Positions 26,385-34,939 of a DNA stretch of 64,000 nucleotides are shown here, piece after piece. Made by a program: the position numbers and the translations under genes. Below the pieces are notes generated by a model. It was not told the origin of the DNA and did not search any database. It saw only the letters and a program-made list of their open reading frames with translations. The DNA is taken from NCBI RefSeq assembly GCF_010500815.1, contig NZ_JAAAMG010000009.1:124001-188000 (forward strand). The letters run 5' to 3'. This DNA is from Jiella pacifica. Lineage in GTDB: Bacteria > Pseudomonadota > Alphaproteobacteria > Rhizobiales > Rhizobiaceae. Numbering within the stretch: position 1 is the stretch's first letter; each line of letters opens with the position of its first letter.

Positions 26385-26645
26385 GGGCAGAAACTGGAGG
26401 CGCCAGCCTCAACGCTTCGTCATTCTCGGGCCCCGTCCCGAGAATCCAGAGATCGTCGGGCACAGTTCGCTTCAGCTGCGGAAGGCGCAAGCGGCAGACG
26501 TCGGGGCTGCTGCCCCTGGATTCTCGGGACGGGGCCCGAGAATGACGAAGCTGCGAGGTTTCGCCGCCCCCTTCAACGGTAAGATCACTTGGCACCGGCT
26601 TACCAATGTAGCCTCGCTGAGATGTGTGAATCTTGTAGGGACGGG
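26385..26645. repeat. Most complete copy of the hairpin repeat, with both flanks
   Basis: The core from GCTTCGTCATTCTCGGGCCC (26414) to the mirrored end GGGCCCGAGAATGACGAAGC (26551) is bounded by matching inverted ends. The right flank (CTGCGAGGTTTCGCC, CACTTGGCACCGGCTTACCA, AGATGTGTGAATC) is the reverse complement of the left flank at 13895-13970. The repeated unit is therefore longer than the core, about 230 bases. Confidence 0.75.
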
Positions 26646-26666
26646 GCCCGAGAATGACGAAGCTTC
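26637..26666. repeat. Single hairpin-end fragment
   Basis: AGGGACGGGGCCCGAGAATG then ACGAAGCTT, the right end of the repeat alone, 28 bases before the ATG at 26694. Confidence 0.65.
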
Positions 26667-26762
26667 AAATGCCGCCGCTAACCGTCATCGCGGATGCCGC
26701 GGCTCGCGAAGCGTTGGCGAGACCGGCTCATCCTGCAAGGCTCAGCTCGAAAGTCCCGCCCG

Positions 26763-29700
26763 ATGAAGGACGAGCGGAACCCGGCCTCGGAGGGTGGGAG
26801 CCTCACCGTCGAACGCGCGTCGGCGAATGGCGCCTCTGAAACCTTCCTCGTTCTCCATGCCGACGGCCATGTCACCGGCTACAACGGCCATGTCGATCTC
26901 GGCACCGGCATTGCCACCGCCCTCGCCCAGATCGTCGCCGAGGAGCTGGACGTCCCCGCCGACCGCGTCGCAATGGTGCTCGGCGACACGGCGCGCACGC
27001 CGGACCAGGGCCCGACGATCGCCAGCGAGACGATCCAGGTCGCGGCTGTGCCGCTGCGCCGGGCGGCCGCGACGGCGCGGCAACTGCTGCTCGCTCGCGC
27101 CGCCGCGATCCTCGACGTTTCGCCTGAAGAGCTGCGGATCGACGACGGCCTCGTCTTCGCGCCGGCCAGCAACCGCCGGCTCGGCTTCGGCGAACTCCTC
27201 GCCGGCGAGACGATCCGGGTGGCGCTGGACGAGCGCGCCCCGGTCAAGTCGCCGGAAACCTACCGGCTGGTCGGCACCTCGCTGCCGCGCGTCGACATAC
27301 CGGACAAGGCATCAGGCCGCGCGATCTATATCCACGACGTCCGCGTGCCCGGCATGCTGCACGGCCGCGTCGTCCGCCCGCCCTATGCCGGGCGAGACAG
27401 TGGCGACTTCATCGGCAAGAGCCTGATCGCCGTCGATCGCGCCTCCGTCGCCGGGCTGCCGGGTTTCGTCGATCTCCTCGTCATCGGCGATTTCGTCGGC
27501 GTGATTTGCGAGCGCGAGGAACAGGCGGGGGAAGCTGCCCGTCTGCTGAAGCTCGAATGGGCCGTCCCGCCGCCGCTGCCGGATCTGGACGATCTCGCCG
27601 AGACGCTGCAGAACCACCCGGGCAAGCCGCGCACGCTGTCCGAGATCGGCGACGTCGACGTCGCCCTCGAAGGCGCCGCCACCCGGCTCACCCGGCGCTA
27701 TGTCTGGCCCTATCAGATGCATGCCTCGATCGGCCCCTCCTGCGCAGTGGCGGATTTCAGAGGCGATTTCCTGACGCTGTGGTCCGGCACCCAGAACCCG
27801 CACATGCTGCGCGGCGACCTCGCCCGGCTCCTCGACATGCGCCCCGAATCGATCGACATCCGCCGGCACGAAGCGGCCGGCTGCTACGGTCGCAACTGTG
27901 CCGACGACGTCAGCGCCGATGCCGCGCTTTTGTCCCGCGCCATCGGCCGCCCCGTCCGCGTGCAGCTCACCCGCGAGCAGGAACATGCCTGGGAGCCCAA
28001 GGGCGCGGCGCAGCTGATCGACATCGACGGCGGTCTCGGCGAGGACGGCGATCTCGCCGCCTACGATTTCCAGACCCGCTATCCCTCCAATCGCGGGCCG
28101 AACCTCGCGCTGCTTCTCACCGGCGCGATCCCGCCGGACCCGCAACCGTCCGACATGGGCGACCGCACCGCGATCCCGCCCTACCATTATGAAACTGAAC
28201 GCATCCGCGTCCACGACATGGCGCCGATCGTCCGCGCCTCCTGGATGCGCGGCGTCTCCGCGATGCCGAACTCCTTCGCCCACGAAAGCTACATCGACGA
28301 GCTCGCCACCGAGGCCGGCGTCGATCCGGTCGCCTTCCGGCTGAAGCATCTGAAGGATCCCCGCGCCGCCGACCTCGTCAGGGCGACGGCGGAGCGTGGT
28401 AATTGGGTCGAGCGGACGGGGCCTCGCCGCACGAGCAACGGCAGGGGCGACGGCGAGACGCTCTACGGCCAGGGCTTTGCCTATGCCGTCTATGTCCACG
28501 GCACCTTTCCCGGCACGGCCGCCGCCCATGCCGCCTGGATCGCCGAGGTGGCGGTCGACAGGCGGACCGGCGAGGTGGCGCTGGAGCGGGTCGTCGTCGG
28601 CCACGATGCCGGCATGATGATCAACCCCGCCGGCGTTCAGCATCAGATCCACGGCAATGTCGTCCAGTCGGCGAGCCGGGTGCTGAAGGAAGAGGTGTCG
28701 TTCCAGAACTCCACCGTCGAAAGCCGCGACTGGGGCAGCTATCCGATCGCCAACTTCCCGGAGGTGCCGGACGTCGAAGTCCTGATGCTGCCACGACCTG
28801 CCGAGCCGCCGCTCGGCGTCGGCGAGTCGGCCTCTGTCCCGAGCGCCGCGGCCATCGCCAATGCGATCTTCGACGCGACCGGCGTGAGGTTCCGCGAACT
28901 GCCCTTCACGCCGGAGAGGATCAAGGCCGGCCTCAATGCGGCTGCAGACGCGAAGCCCAAAGCTGCGAAACTCGGCGGCCATCCATCAGATCGGCCAGCG
29001 GCTTCGGCCCCTCCCGCGCGCCCAAAACTCTGGCGCCGGCTGGCCGCGCCGCTTGCTGCCGGCCTTGCCGCGACGCTCGGCACCGCCGCCATCGGCCTAA
29101 CGCTGCGGGCGCCGATCGCCCCGGTCGCGCCGCCAAGCTCCTCCGTCTATTCCGCCGAAACCTTGGAGCGCGGCCGCCTCCTCGCCGCCCTCGGCGACTG
29201 CGCCGTCTGCCATACCGCCACTGGCGGCGCGACCAATGCCGGCGGCCGGGCGATTGAGACCCCCTTCGGCACCGTCTATTCCACCAACATCACGCCGGAC
29301 GCGGAAACCGGCATCGGCGCTTGGTCCTATCCGGCATTTGCGAGGGCGATGCGCGAAGGCGTCTCCCGCGACGGCCGGCATCTCTATCCGGCCTTCCCCT
29401 ACACGTCCTTCGCCAAAACCTCCGAAGCCGACCTCCATGCGCTCTACGCGCATCTGATGGCGCAGCCGCCGGTGCGCGCCGAAACGCCGAAGACGACCCT
29501 CGCCTTCCCGTTCAATATCCGCGCGCTGATGGCCGGCTGGAACACGCTGTTCCACAAGGCTCAACCCTTCGTGCCCGATCCCGCGCACAGCGCCGAATGG
29601 AACCGCGGCGCCTATCTCGTCGAAGGGCTCGGCCATTGCAGCGCCTGCCACTCGCCGAGGAATGCGCTGGGCGCGGAAAAGCGCGGCGCAGCGCATCTTG

Positions 29701-30344
29701 CCGGCGGCTTCGTCGACGGCTGGCAGGCGCCGGCCCTCGGCAAAGTGAGCGATGCCCCGGTGCCTTGGACCGAAGACGCGCTCTACGCCTATCTGAGGAC
29801 CGGCCGCTCCGCCGAACATGGCGCCGCCGCCGGGCCGATGGCGCCCGTCGTCGCGTCGCTCGCCGAATTGCCGGACGCCGACATCCGGGCGATGTCCGTC
29901 TATCTCTCAGCTCGTCGCGAAACCGCGCCCGGGATCGACGGCACGGCGTTGGCGGAAAAACTCGTCGCCGAGAGCGAGGCGGACATCCGGCCGGCCCGCA
30001 GCGTCGGTGCCAGGCTCTATGACGGCGCCTGCGCCGTCTGCCACCGCAGCGAAGCGCAGGGCGCGCTGTTCAATGCCGGCACGCCGCTCGCCCTGACGAG
30101 TGCCCTCCATGCCGAGCAGCCGGACAATCTGATCCAGGTGGTTCTCTCCGGCGTCGAGCCGGCGAAAAGCGGCGCGCACAGCGCCATGCCAGGCTTTGCC
30201 GACACCTTCACGGACCGGCAGATCGCCGAACTCGTCCGCTACGTCCGCAGCCAGTTCGCCCGCTCCCGTCCCGCCTGGCAGGACGTCGAGACGGCCGTGG
30301 CGAGCGTCCGCCGTTCGACGACCCGGCTCGCTCGGGGACCATAG
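26763..30344 (+). CDS. Nicotinate hydroxylase large subunit, molybdopterin plus tri-heme cytochrome c (NicB-like)
   Basis: 1193 residues, close to the size of Pseudomonas NicB. The N-terminal two thirds are a xanthine-dehydrogenase type molybdenum domain: GYNGHVDLGTGIATALAQIV, SGTQNPHMLRGDLARLL, VRASWMRGVSAMPNSFAHES and, near the end, PPLGVGESASVPSAAAI with the catalytic Glu. A hydrophobic stretch (LAAPLAAGLAATLGTAAIG, near 765) leads into three c-type heme sites, CAVCH, CSACH and CAVCH (near 812, 959 and 1090), with distal Met in the cytochrome domains. Electrons from C6 hydroxylation should pass through the hemes to the respiratory chain. ATG 26763 is the conservative start; ATG 26694 would add 23 residues. 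Neither has a ribosome site. Confidence 0.88.
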   Translation: MKDERNPASEGGSLTVERASANGASETFLVLHADGHVTGYNGHVDLGTGIATALAQIVAEELDVPADRVAMVLGDTARTPDQGPTIASETIQVAAVPLRRAAATARQLLLARAAAILDVSPEELRIDDGLVFAPASNRRLGFGELLAGETIRVALDERAPVKSPETYRLVGTSLPRVDIPDKASGRAIYIHDVRVPGMLHGRVVRPPYAGRDSGDFIGKSLIAVDRASVAGLPGFVDLLVIGDFVGVICEREEQAGEAARLLKLEWAVPPPLPDLDDLAETLQNHPGKPRTLSEIGDVDVALEGAATRLTRRYVWPYQMHASIGPSCAVADFRGDFLTLWSGTQNPHMLRGDLARLLDMRPESIDIRRHEAAGCYGRNCADDVSADAALLSRAIGRPVRVQLTREQEHAWEPKGAAQLIDIDGGLGEDGDLAAYDFQTRYPSNRGPNLALLLTGAIPPDPQPSDMGDRTAIPPYHYETERIRVHDMAPIVRASWMRGVSAMPNSFAHESYIDELATEAGVDPVAFRLKHLKDPRAADLVRATAERGNWVERTGPRRTSNGRGDGETLYGQGFAYAVYVHGTFPGTAAAHAAWIAEVAVDRRTGEVALERVVVGHDAGMMINPAGVQHQIHGNVVQSASRVLKEEVSFQNSTVESRDWGSYPIANFPEVPDVEVLMLPRPAEPPLGVGESASVPSAAAIANAIFDATGVRFRELPFTPERIKAGLNAAADAKPKAAKLGGHPSDRPAASAPPARPKLWRRLAAPLAAGLAATLGTAAIGLTLRAPIAPVAPPSSSVYSAETLERGRLLAALGDCAVCHTATGGATNAGGRAIETPFGTVYSTNITPDAETGIGAWSYPAFARAMREGVSRDGRHLYPAFPYTSFAKTSEADLHALYAHLMAQPPVRAETPKTTLAFPFNIRALMAGWNTLFHKAQPFVPDPAHSAEWNRGAYLVEGLGHCSACHSPRNALGAEKRGAAHLAGGFVDGWQAPALGKVSDAPVPWTEDALYAYLRTGRSAEHGAAAGPMAPVVASLAELPDADIRAMSVYLSARRETAPGIDGTALAEKLVAESEADIRPARSVGARLYDGACAVCHRSEAQGALFNAGTPLALTSALHAEQPDNLIQVVLSGVEPAKSGAHSAMPGFADTFTDRQIAELVRYVRSQFARSRPAWQDVETAVASVRRSTTRLARGP

Positions 30345-30706
30345 GAAGATGCCGGAGCGCATCCGCGCAGATGCCGCCGGGGATCGGCTCGAAAGGGCGC
30401 CGCCTGCAAGAATGATCGCGACGCCTGAAGCTTCGTCATCCCGGCCACCGAGCCGGATCCATTCCTCTGCGTGGAAGCGGCATTTCGCCTCAGAATACAG
30501 TGCATTGGCAACGGCAGGCGAAACGCCGTCACCGATTTGGAATGGGTCCCGGGTCAAGCCCGGGATGACGAAGCGGGGATGCTTGCGCCAACTCTGCGGC
30601 GTCGATGCGCCGGGCCGAACGCCTGGCGTCAGGGATGGCGGTATGACCGCCGCGACCGCGCGGCCAGCGAGAGCGAGCCCAACGACCGCCGCACGCCTCT
30701 GCCAGA
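30345..30706. other. Intergenic region after the hydroxylase operon
   Basis: 362 bases between two genes that converge. It contains one copy of a different inverted repeat (30430-30574) and no supported gene. No classical terminator with a T run is visible. Confidence 0.55.
30430..30574. repeat. Second inverted-repeat family (TCATCCCGG type)
   Basis: Begins GCTTCGTCATCCCGG and ends CCCGGGATGACGAAGC, with inner parts GGATCCATTCC and GGAATGGGTCCCGGG, so the ends are inverted repeats. The right end also folds on itself (GGTCCCGGGTCAAGCCCGGG). Palindromes of this type are scattered in many alphaproteobacterial genomes. It shares the GCTTCGTCAT tip with the other repeat family. Confidence 0.75.
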
Positions 30707-31288
30707 TCAGATCAGCCCGAGCGTCCAGGTGACGATCTCACCCGAGATCTGGTCGAAGGCCCGGTTGAGCGCCGCCACATAGGCCGAATTGCCGGCGCCG
30801 CCGACCGGCGCGGCGGCGGAGAAGATCTTCGTTTGCCGGACGCTGCCGGTGCGGTCGTTGAGGGCCTTCACCGAAATGTCGATCCGCGCCGTCGCAGCGC
30901 CTGCCGTTTCGATCTCGAAGCGGCGGATCTCCATGATCAGCTGATAGTCGATCGCCAGCCCCTGGCCCGGCACGCCGACGGCGCCGATCCGGCCGGTGTT
31001 CTCGAAGGCCTGCAGAAGCCGCAGCTGCACCATGCGCGGCAGCCGGTCGCTCCACTGGCTCTGCGCGAGATATTCGATCGCATAAGGCGCGGTCTTGACG
31101 ACGATCTTTTCGCTGTCGAGCGTCTTGATCGCGGTCGGTTCGGGGATGAGCAGCTGCGCGCGGCTGCCGCTCTGGACGGAGACGTTGGTTGGAGAGGCGA
31201 TCTCGAACGTGTCAGGCGGCACCGACGTGCAGCCGGCGAGCAGTGCTGCCACGAATGCGGCAATCATCGGTAGCTTCACGGCGGTCAT
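30707..31288 (-). CDS. ABC-type transport auxiliary lipoprotein (PqiC/ABC_trans_aux type)
   Basis: 193 residues, starting at ATG 31288 with AGAGGGA ahead. A lipoprotein signal with lipobox LLAGC puts the acylated Cys at about residue 19. The domain shows YLAQSQWSDRLPRMVQLRLL, and FENTGRI and DYQLIMEIRRFE, typical of the auxiliary component that works with MCE transport systems at the outer membrane. It lies downstream of mlaD on the same strand, after a 246-base gap, and probably functions with it. The upstream extension of the frame has no ribosome site. Confidence 0.85.
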   Translation of the reverse strand: MTAVKLPMIAAFVAALLAGCTSVPPDTFEIASPTNVSVQSGSRAQLLIPEPTAIKTLDSEKIVVKTAPYAIEYLAQSQWSDRLPRMVQLRLLQAFENTGRIGAVGVPGQGLAIDYQLIMEIRRFEIETAGAATARIDISVKALNDRTGSVRQTKIFSAAAPVGGAGNSAYVAALNRAFDQISGEIVTWTLGLI

Positions 31289-31534
31289 CGTCGCGATCGT
31301 CCCTCTTCCAACGGCGCGGCGGCATCGTCGTCCGTCATGCACCTGGAAGCCTGCCGGTTGTGCAGGCTATTCCGTTGCTTGCATCCGCAACCGGGGCTGT
31401 CAATCGCACCGATCGCCGCGGCCGGGCGGCTCCAGCACAAACTTCCGCGGCGGGACGAGATTGCCACAAACCCACCGCCGGACGCAGCGTTTGATCGAGG
31501 TCCGAGCGCCGAGGCTGGCGGACCCGAGGGCCTG

Positions 31535-34060
31535 CTACCGCCGCGTCCGTCCGTCGAACTGCTTCACGTCGTCGCCGCCATAGAGGATGCGGCTCGGATT
31601 GTTGGAGAAGTCGGTGACGGCATCGTCGATCCGGTTCACCGTCCGGTCGACCGAGCGCATCAGCGACTGAAACTGCTGCAGACCCTGGCTGGAGAAGCGC
31701 TGCAGGTTGGCCGAGATCGGGGTCACCTGCTCCTGGATCGACTGCGCCGCCCCGCGCACCGACTGCAACGCGCCGGAAAGGTCGGATCCGAGCTGCTGTC
31801 CGTTGCCGGCGCCGGCGAAGACGCCGTCGATCGAATTCAGCACCCCGTCGATCTTCGCCGAGGCGGTTTTCAGGCTCTCGCTGGTCGCCTGGACGTTCTC
31901 GATGATGCTGTCGATCTGCGGCCGCTTCTCGCCGATGTCGTTGGCGACGCCGGCGATCGAATCGGCCGCCTTGGCGACGTTGTCGGTCGCCGCCGAGACG
32001 TTCTCCACCGCCTGGTTGACCTTGCCGGGGTCGATGCTGGCGAGCAGCGTGTCGAGCTGCGCCCGCGTCTCGGAAAAGCCCTTGACCGCGCCGTCGATGG
32101 TGAGAACCGCCGAATTGACCCGATCGACGATCGACTGGATTTCCGGCGTCTTCTCGCGCACTGCGTCGGTAATGGCGCCGACGTTGTCGATCGACTTGTT
32201 GATCATCGCCGTGTCGACCGAATCGACCATTCCCTTGGCGCTGTCGAGCGTCGAGTTCAGCTTGGTCGAGGCTTCGGTGACATTGGCGCTGATCGGGCCG
32301 AGGCTGGCGAGCAGCTGGTCGATGGCGTCGACCCGCTGGGCGACGGTCGTGGTGATCTGGTTGACGTTCTGAGCCGAGTTGGCAAAGCCGCTGATCGCCG
32401 AGGAAATCGCCTCCTTCTGCTGATCGACCGTCCGGGTGATCGAGGCGACGTCGGTCGCCGCGCTGGAAACCTGGTCCAGCGTCGCGGAAACCTTTGCGGG
32501 ATCGACCGCCGCAACCACCTTGTTGGCCGAGTCGAGCGTCTGGTTCAGGGTCGTCGCCGCCTGGCCGACCTGATCGGAAACCGGCCCGAGATTGGCGAGC
32601 AGCGCGTCGATGTCGTCCGAGCGCTGGGCGACGGTCGTGGTGATCCGGTTGACGTTCTGGGCCGAGTTCGAAAGCCCGCTGATCGCCGAGGAGATCGCCT
32701 CCTTCTGCTGGTTCACCGTCTCGGTGATCGACGCGGCGTTGCTGGCGACCGAGGAGAAGGAATCGATCGCCGAGGTGACTTTCTCCGGGTCGATCGAGGC
32801 GACCACCCGATCGGCGTTCTGCAGCGTCACGTCGAGACGGTTGGCGACCCGGTTCGCCGTGTCGGAGAGCGGCGCCAGATTGGCCAGCGTCCGGTCGAGA
32901 TCCTCGCGCCGGTCGGCGACGGTCTTGGTGACGGTCTCGACATTGGCGACGGCGTTCGACGCGCCCTGCATGATCGTGTCGATGGCGCCGGACTGGTCGC
33001 TCAGCCGCTGGCTCAGCGCCGCGACGTTCGTCGCCGTGGTCGAGACGCCGTCGAGGGTGGTCGACACCTTCTGCGGATCGACCGCGGCGATCACCCGATC
33101 GGCGCTCTGGAGCGTCGTGCCGAGCTGGTTCGCGACGGTCGTCGCCGTATCGGCGAAGGGACCGAGCGCGCCGATGAACTGGTCGATCCCATCGGCATTG
33201 CGGGTGATGACGTCGCCGACCGTGCCGACGCCGTTCGCCGCTGCCTGGACCGAATCGACGACCTCGCCGATCCGGTCGGACTGGGCGCGGAAGTTCGCAG
33301 TCACGGCCGTGACGTTGTCGACGATCTGGCCGACCTCGTCGGTGTTGACGGCTGCGAGGATATCCTGGGCCCGCTGGATCGCACCGGGCAAGGCGTCGGC
33401 GACGTTGCGCGCGCTGACGGTCAGGGCCGACAGGCTGTCGACGAAGGAATCGATGTTGTCGGTGTTGCGGGCGAGCGCGGCGGTGAAGGTCTCGACGTTC
33501 TCCGACGTCTTGGCGACGTTGGCGACGGTGGTCTGGACGCCCGGAGCGGCGCCCTTCACGATGCTCTCGAACTCGCCGAGAATCGTGTTCGCCCGGTCGG
33601 CGATGTCGCGCGCCGTCGCCAGGATGTCCGTCACATCCGAGGGATTGGCGCGGATGACCGGGGTGACACCCTGCTGGCGGGCTTCGTCGATGAGATTGTC
33701 GCCCGAAGGATCGCCGCCCTTCAGCTCGATGAAGGCGTAACCCGTGAGGCCCTGGAAGCCGATATTGGCCTGGGTGTTCTCCTTGATCGGGATCGACGGG
33801 TCCACCATCGTGGTGGCGATGACGACGCTCGGATTGTTGTTGTCGATCCTGAGCGAGGTCACTTGGCCGACCGGCAGGCCGTTGAAGAGGACCTGGCTGC
33901 CCTGCTGGAGCCCGGTCACCGACCCATCGATCCTGACCAGCAGCGGCACACGGTTGTCGCCGCTTGAGGCGAAGACGCTCCAATAGGTGAAGCCCACCGC
34001 CAGCGCGAGGACGAGGAGCGTGAAGATGCCGACGCGGACGTAGTTGGCTTTGGTTTCCAT
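31535..34060 (-). CDS. mlaD: MlaD/MCE family lipid-transport protein, repeat-expanded
   Basis: 841 residues, roughly twice the usual rhizobial length. An N-terminal membrane anchor (about 9-30) is followed by one MCE domain (about 38-120) with GSQVLFNGLPVGQV and GLTGYAFIELKGG. The remaining 700 residues are a helical, Ala/Ser/Asp/Val-rich region built of repeats about 99 residues long. Each contains a form of hDPxKV: AVDPQKV, SIDPEKV, AVDPAKV, SIDPGKV. Two repeats share QQKEAISSAISG nearly identically. The start ATG 34060 overlaps the mlaF stop (TGATG). It should carry phospholipids across the periplasm, the long helices perhaps spanning it. Confidence 0.9.
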   Translation of the reverse strand: METKANYVRVGIFTLLVLALAVGFTYWSVFASSGDNRVPLLVRIDGSVTGLQQGSQVLFNGLPVGQVTSLRIDNNNPSVVIATTMVDPSIPIKENTQANIGFQGLTGYAFIELKGGDPSGDNLIDEARQQGVTPVIRANPSDVTDILATARDIADRANTILGEFESIVKGAAPGVQTTVANVAKTSENVETFTAALARNTDNIDSFVDSLSALTVSARNVADALPGAIQRAQDILAAVNTDEVGQIVDNVTAVTANFRAQSDRIGEVVDSVQAAANGVGTVGDVITRNADGIDQFIGALGPFADTATTVANQLGTTLQSADRVIAAVDPQKVSTTLDGVSTTATNVAALSQRLSDQSGAIDTIMQGASNAVANVETVTKTVADRREDLDRTLANLAPLSDTANRVANRLDVTLQNADRVVASIDPEKVTSAIDSFSSVASNAASITETVNQQKEAISSAISGLSNSAQNVNRITTTVAQRSDDIDALLANLGPVSDQVGQAATTLNQTLDSANKVVAAVDPAKVSATLDQVSSAATDVASITRTVDQQKEAISSAISGFANSAQNVNQITTTVAQRVDAIDQLLASLGPISANVTEASTKLNSTLDSAKGMVDSVDTAMINKSIDNVGAITDAVREKTPEIQSIVDRVNSAVLTIDGAVKGFSETRAQLDTLLASIDPGKVNQAVENVSAATDNVAKAADSIAGVANDIGEKRPQIDSIIENVQATSESLKTASAKIDGVLNSIDGVFAGAGNGQQLGSDLSGALQSVRGAAQSIQEQVTPISANLQRFSSQGLQQFQSLMRSVDRTVNRIDDAVTDFSNNPSRILYGGDDVKQFDGRTRR

Positions 34061-34935
34061 CAGGCGGCTCCATCGGAGGGCATCGGCTGCGCCGGTGTCG
34101 CGTCGTCGGTGACGATGGTGCGGGCGCGCTTGCCGTGGAAATAGGATCTCACCCAGGGGTGATCGGACTGCAGCATCTGAGACAACGGGCCTTCCACCAG
34201 CACCTTCCTGTCGCCGAGCACGGCAATGCGGTCGCAGGCCTGGAACAGGCTGTCGAGATCGTGGGTCACCATGTAGACGCTGAGACCCAGCGTGTCGCGC
34301 AGCGTCATGATCAACTGGTCGAAATCGGCCGCGCCGATCGGATCGAGGCCGGAGGTCGGTTCGTCGAGGAAGACGATCTCCGGATCGAGGGCCAGCGCCC
34401 GCGCCAGCCCGGCGCGCTTGATCATGCCGCCGGAGAGCTCGGAGGGATACTTGTCGGCCGCGTCCGGGGCGAGACCGACGAGATCGATCTTCAGCCGGGT
34501 CAATTCGCGCATCAGCTTGGGCGACAGGTCGAGATACTCGCGCATCGGCACTTCGATGTTCTCGGCGACCGTCAGGGCCGAGAACAGTGCGCCCTGCTGG
34601 AACAGGACGCCCCAGCGCCGCTCCACCGAGAGCTTCTCGCGCTCGCTCGCCTGGTGATAGTCGATGCCGAAGACCTCGATCGTACCGCCTTGCTTGGGAT
34701 TGAGGCCGAGAATGGTGCGCAGAAGCACCGACTTGCCGGCGCCGGACGGGCCGACGAAGCCGAGGATCTCGCCGCGCCGGACGTCGAGCGACAGGTTTTC
34801 GAGGATCTTCTTGCGGCCGAAGGAAACGTTGACGCCGCGGGCGCGGATCAAAACGTCCTCGTCCGCCGCTTCCGGCGCCGATGATGCGGCCTTCGCCGCA
34901 GCTTCTCCGTTCGCAGCCGCAGTGTCGAGTGTCAC
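34060..34935 (-). CDS. mlaF: MlaF-type ABC ATPase
   Basis: About 291 residues. Walker A is GPSGAGKSV, the signature is ELSGGMIKRAGLARAL, Walker B is IVFLDEPTSGLDP, and the switch His is in VTHDLDS. GGMxKR and the start of the nucleotide domain match MlaF (retrograde phospholipid transport). I choose GTG 34935 because it lies 4 bases after the permease stop; longer forms overlapping the permease are possible. The first 28 residues are Ala-rich and not part of the fold. It is coupled to mlaD by TGATG. Confidence 0.92.
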   Translation of the reverse strand: MTLDTAAANGEAAAKAASSAPEAADEDVLIRARGVNVSFGRKKILENLSLDVRRGEILGFVGPSGAGKSVLLRTILGLNPKQGGTIEVFGIDYHQASEREKLSVERRWGVLFQQGALFSALTVAENIEVPMREYLDLSPKLMRELTRLKIDLVGLAPDAADKYPSELSGGMIKRAGLARALALDPEIVFLDEPTSGLDPIGAADFDQLIMTLRDTLGLSVYMVTHDLDSLFQACDRIAVLGDRKVLVEGPLSQMLQSDHPWVRSYFHGKRARTIVTDDATPAQPMPSDGAA

Positions 34936-34939
34936 CAGG

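Larger units (their letters stand above)
26171..26762. other. Repeat-filled gap between the two hydroxylase subunit genes
   Basis: About 590 bases where related clusters usually have adjoining genes. It consists mostly of hairpin repeats in both orientations plus unknown filler (26320-26385). No ribosome site is visible before either candidate start (26694 or 26763) of the large subunit. Any mRNA reading through would carry several strong hairpins. Confidence 0.65.
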
